Below, one piece after another: positions 5,976 to 6,160 of a DNA stretch of 6,160 bases (position 1 is the first letter of the stretch; each line of letters begins with the position of its first letter). The stretch is from assembly GCA_030550075.1 (NCBI GenBank), contig JAUQQB010000179.1:1-6160 (forward strand), read 5' to 3'. A program made the translations under genes and the position numbers. The notes beneath the pieces were generated by a model. The model was not told the DNA's origin, ran no database searches, and saw only the letters and a program-made list of their open reading frames with translations. The stretch comes from Chloroflexota bacterium (GTDB lineage Bacteria; Chloroflexota; Anaerolineae; Thermoflexales; Thermoflexaceae).

Positions 5976-6072
5976 GTCTCGCGGTGTGAAAGAAACGCCT
6001 GGAAGCGGTGGATGCTGGAGCGAGACCCGGCCCCTTGCGGTAGGTTTTTGGATTTTCGGGTAACTACCTACC
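5976..6072 (+). other. Possible structured RNA region after the TPR gene
   Basis: GTCTCGC (5976-5982) pairs perfectly with GCGAGAC (6020-6026). Inside, GGTGT (5983-5987) pairs with ACGCC (5995-5999) around a GAAAGAA loop, stacked directly on the first helix. A further 7-bp repeat, GGTAGGT/ACCTACC (6039-6045 with 6066-6072), follows, and GTTTTTGGATTTT overlaps its left arm. This could be a 3' untranslated structure or terminator region of the mgsA-TPR operon, or a small RNA. No family is recognised, and single-sequence pairing of this length can arise by chance. Confidence 0.25.
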
Positions 6073-6100
6073 CTGTAAGTGGGGAAGGGCCCCACCCCCC

Positions 6101-6149
6101 TTTATCCCCCCTCCCCATGGCCCAAAGGGCCGTGGGGAGGGGGGATAAA
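6101..6149. repeat. Very long G/C hairpin at the right edge, repeat copy 2
   Basis: The left arm (6101-6123) pairs with the right arm (6127-6149) over 23 bp, with one G-T pair and an AAA loop. The ends are TTTAT/ATAAA and the core is CCTCCCC...GGGGAGG plus GGCCC/GGGCC. AAATATTTT follows on the plus strand, so it might act as a terminator for the mgsA-TPR operon, though it lies about 150 bases past the stop and the T-run is interrupted by A's. Its right-arm core is identical over 16 bases to the repeat at 52-67. Confidence 0.6.
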
Positions 6150-6160
6150 AAATATTTTGG

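Noticed and set aside
5976..6026. tRNA-like fold from the 7-bp closing stem
   Set aside because: There is no anticodon arm, no TΨC-like GGTTC, and the enclosed segment is too short.
32..6149. CRISPR-like array from the repeated G/C palindromes
   Set aside because: The copies are far apart, irregularly spaced and diverged, with genes between them; there is no array.

Overview
The window is GC-rich bacterial DNA with four protein-coding genes, densely packed apart from intergenic stretches crowded with hairpins. I see no tRNA, rRNA, CRISPR array, transposase or phage gene. The GC-rich codon use, the exported propeller protein ending in an 'LPLVMKG'-type tail, and C/G-rich hairpin repeats between genes suggest a Chloroflexota bacterium, perhaps a thermophile of the Anaerolineae/Thermoflexia type. 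That is inference from style, not from a marker gene.

Layout. Positions 1-254 hold no gene, only a chain of hairpins, including a G-rich interspersed repeat (32-66) and a long stem-loop just past the end of the first gene. Positions 255-1814 (minus) encode a roughly 15-segment membrane protein of the NuoL/M/N-Mrp antiporter family in which the usual proton-channel residues appear to be replaced. Positions 1815-2040 are intergenic, with four inverted repeats in a row. Positions 2041-4230 (minus) encode a secreted protein made almost entirely of about 16 YVTN/NHL-like beta-propeller repeats. Positions 4231-4396 separate this gene from a divergent plus-strand pair and contain a perfect 12-bp inverted repeat whose loop can pair with a downstream segment, a possible pseudoknot.

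The plus-strand pair is methylglyoxal synthase (mgsA, 4397-4771) followed, with an ATGA stop/start overlap, by a membrane-anchored tetratricopeptide-repeat protein (4768-5949). The two are probably co-translated. Positions 5950-6160 are non-coding and contain a possible multi-stem RNA structure and a very long G/C hairpin at the right edge. Its 3' arm shares an identical 16-base core with the repeat at the left edge.

Functional picture. mgsA diverts dihydroxyacetone phosphate to methylglyoxal. The TPR partner is likely a protein-interaction scaffold held at the membrane, with no known link to that reaction. The two minus-strand genes each have their own Shine-Dalgarno sequence and are separated by hairpins, so they look like single-gene units. 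No complete new system is evident. The best leads are the degenerate antiporter-like subunit outside any respiratory operon, the possible pseudoknotted mgsA leader, and the hairpin repeats.
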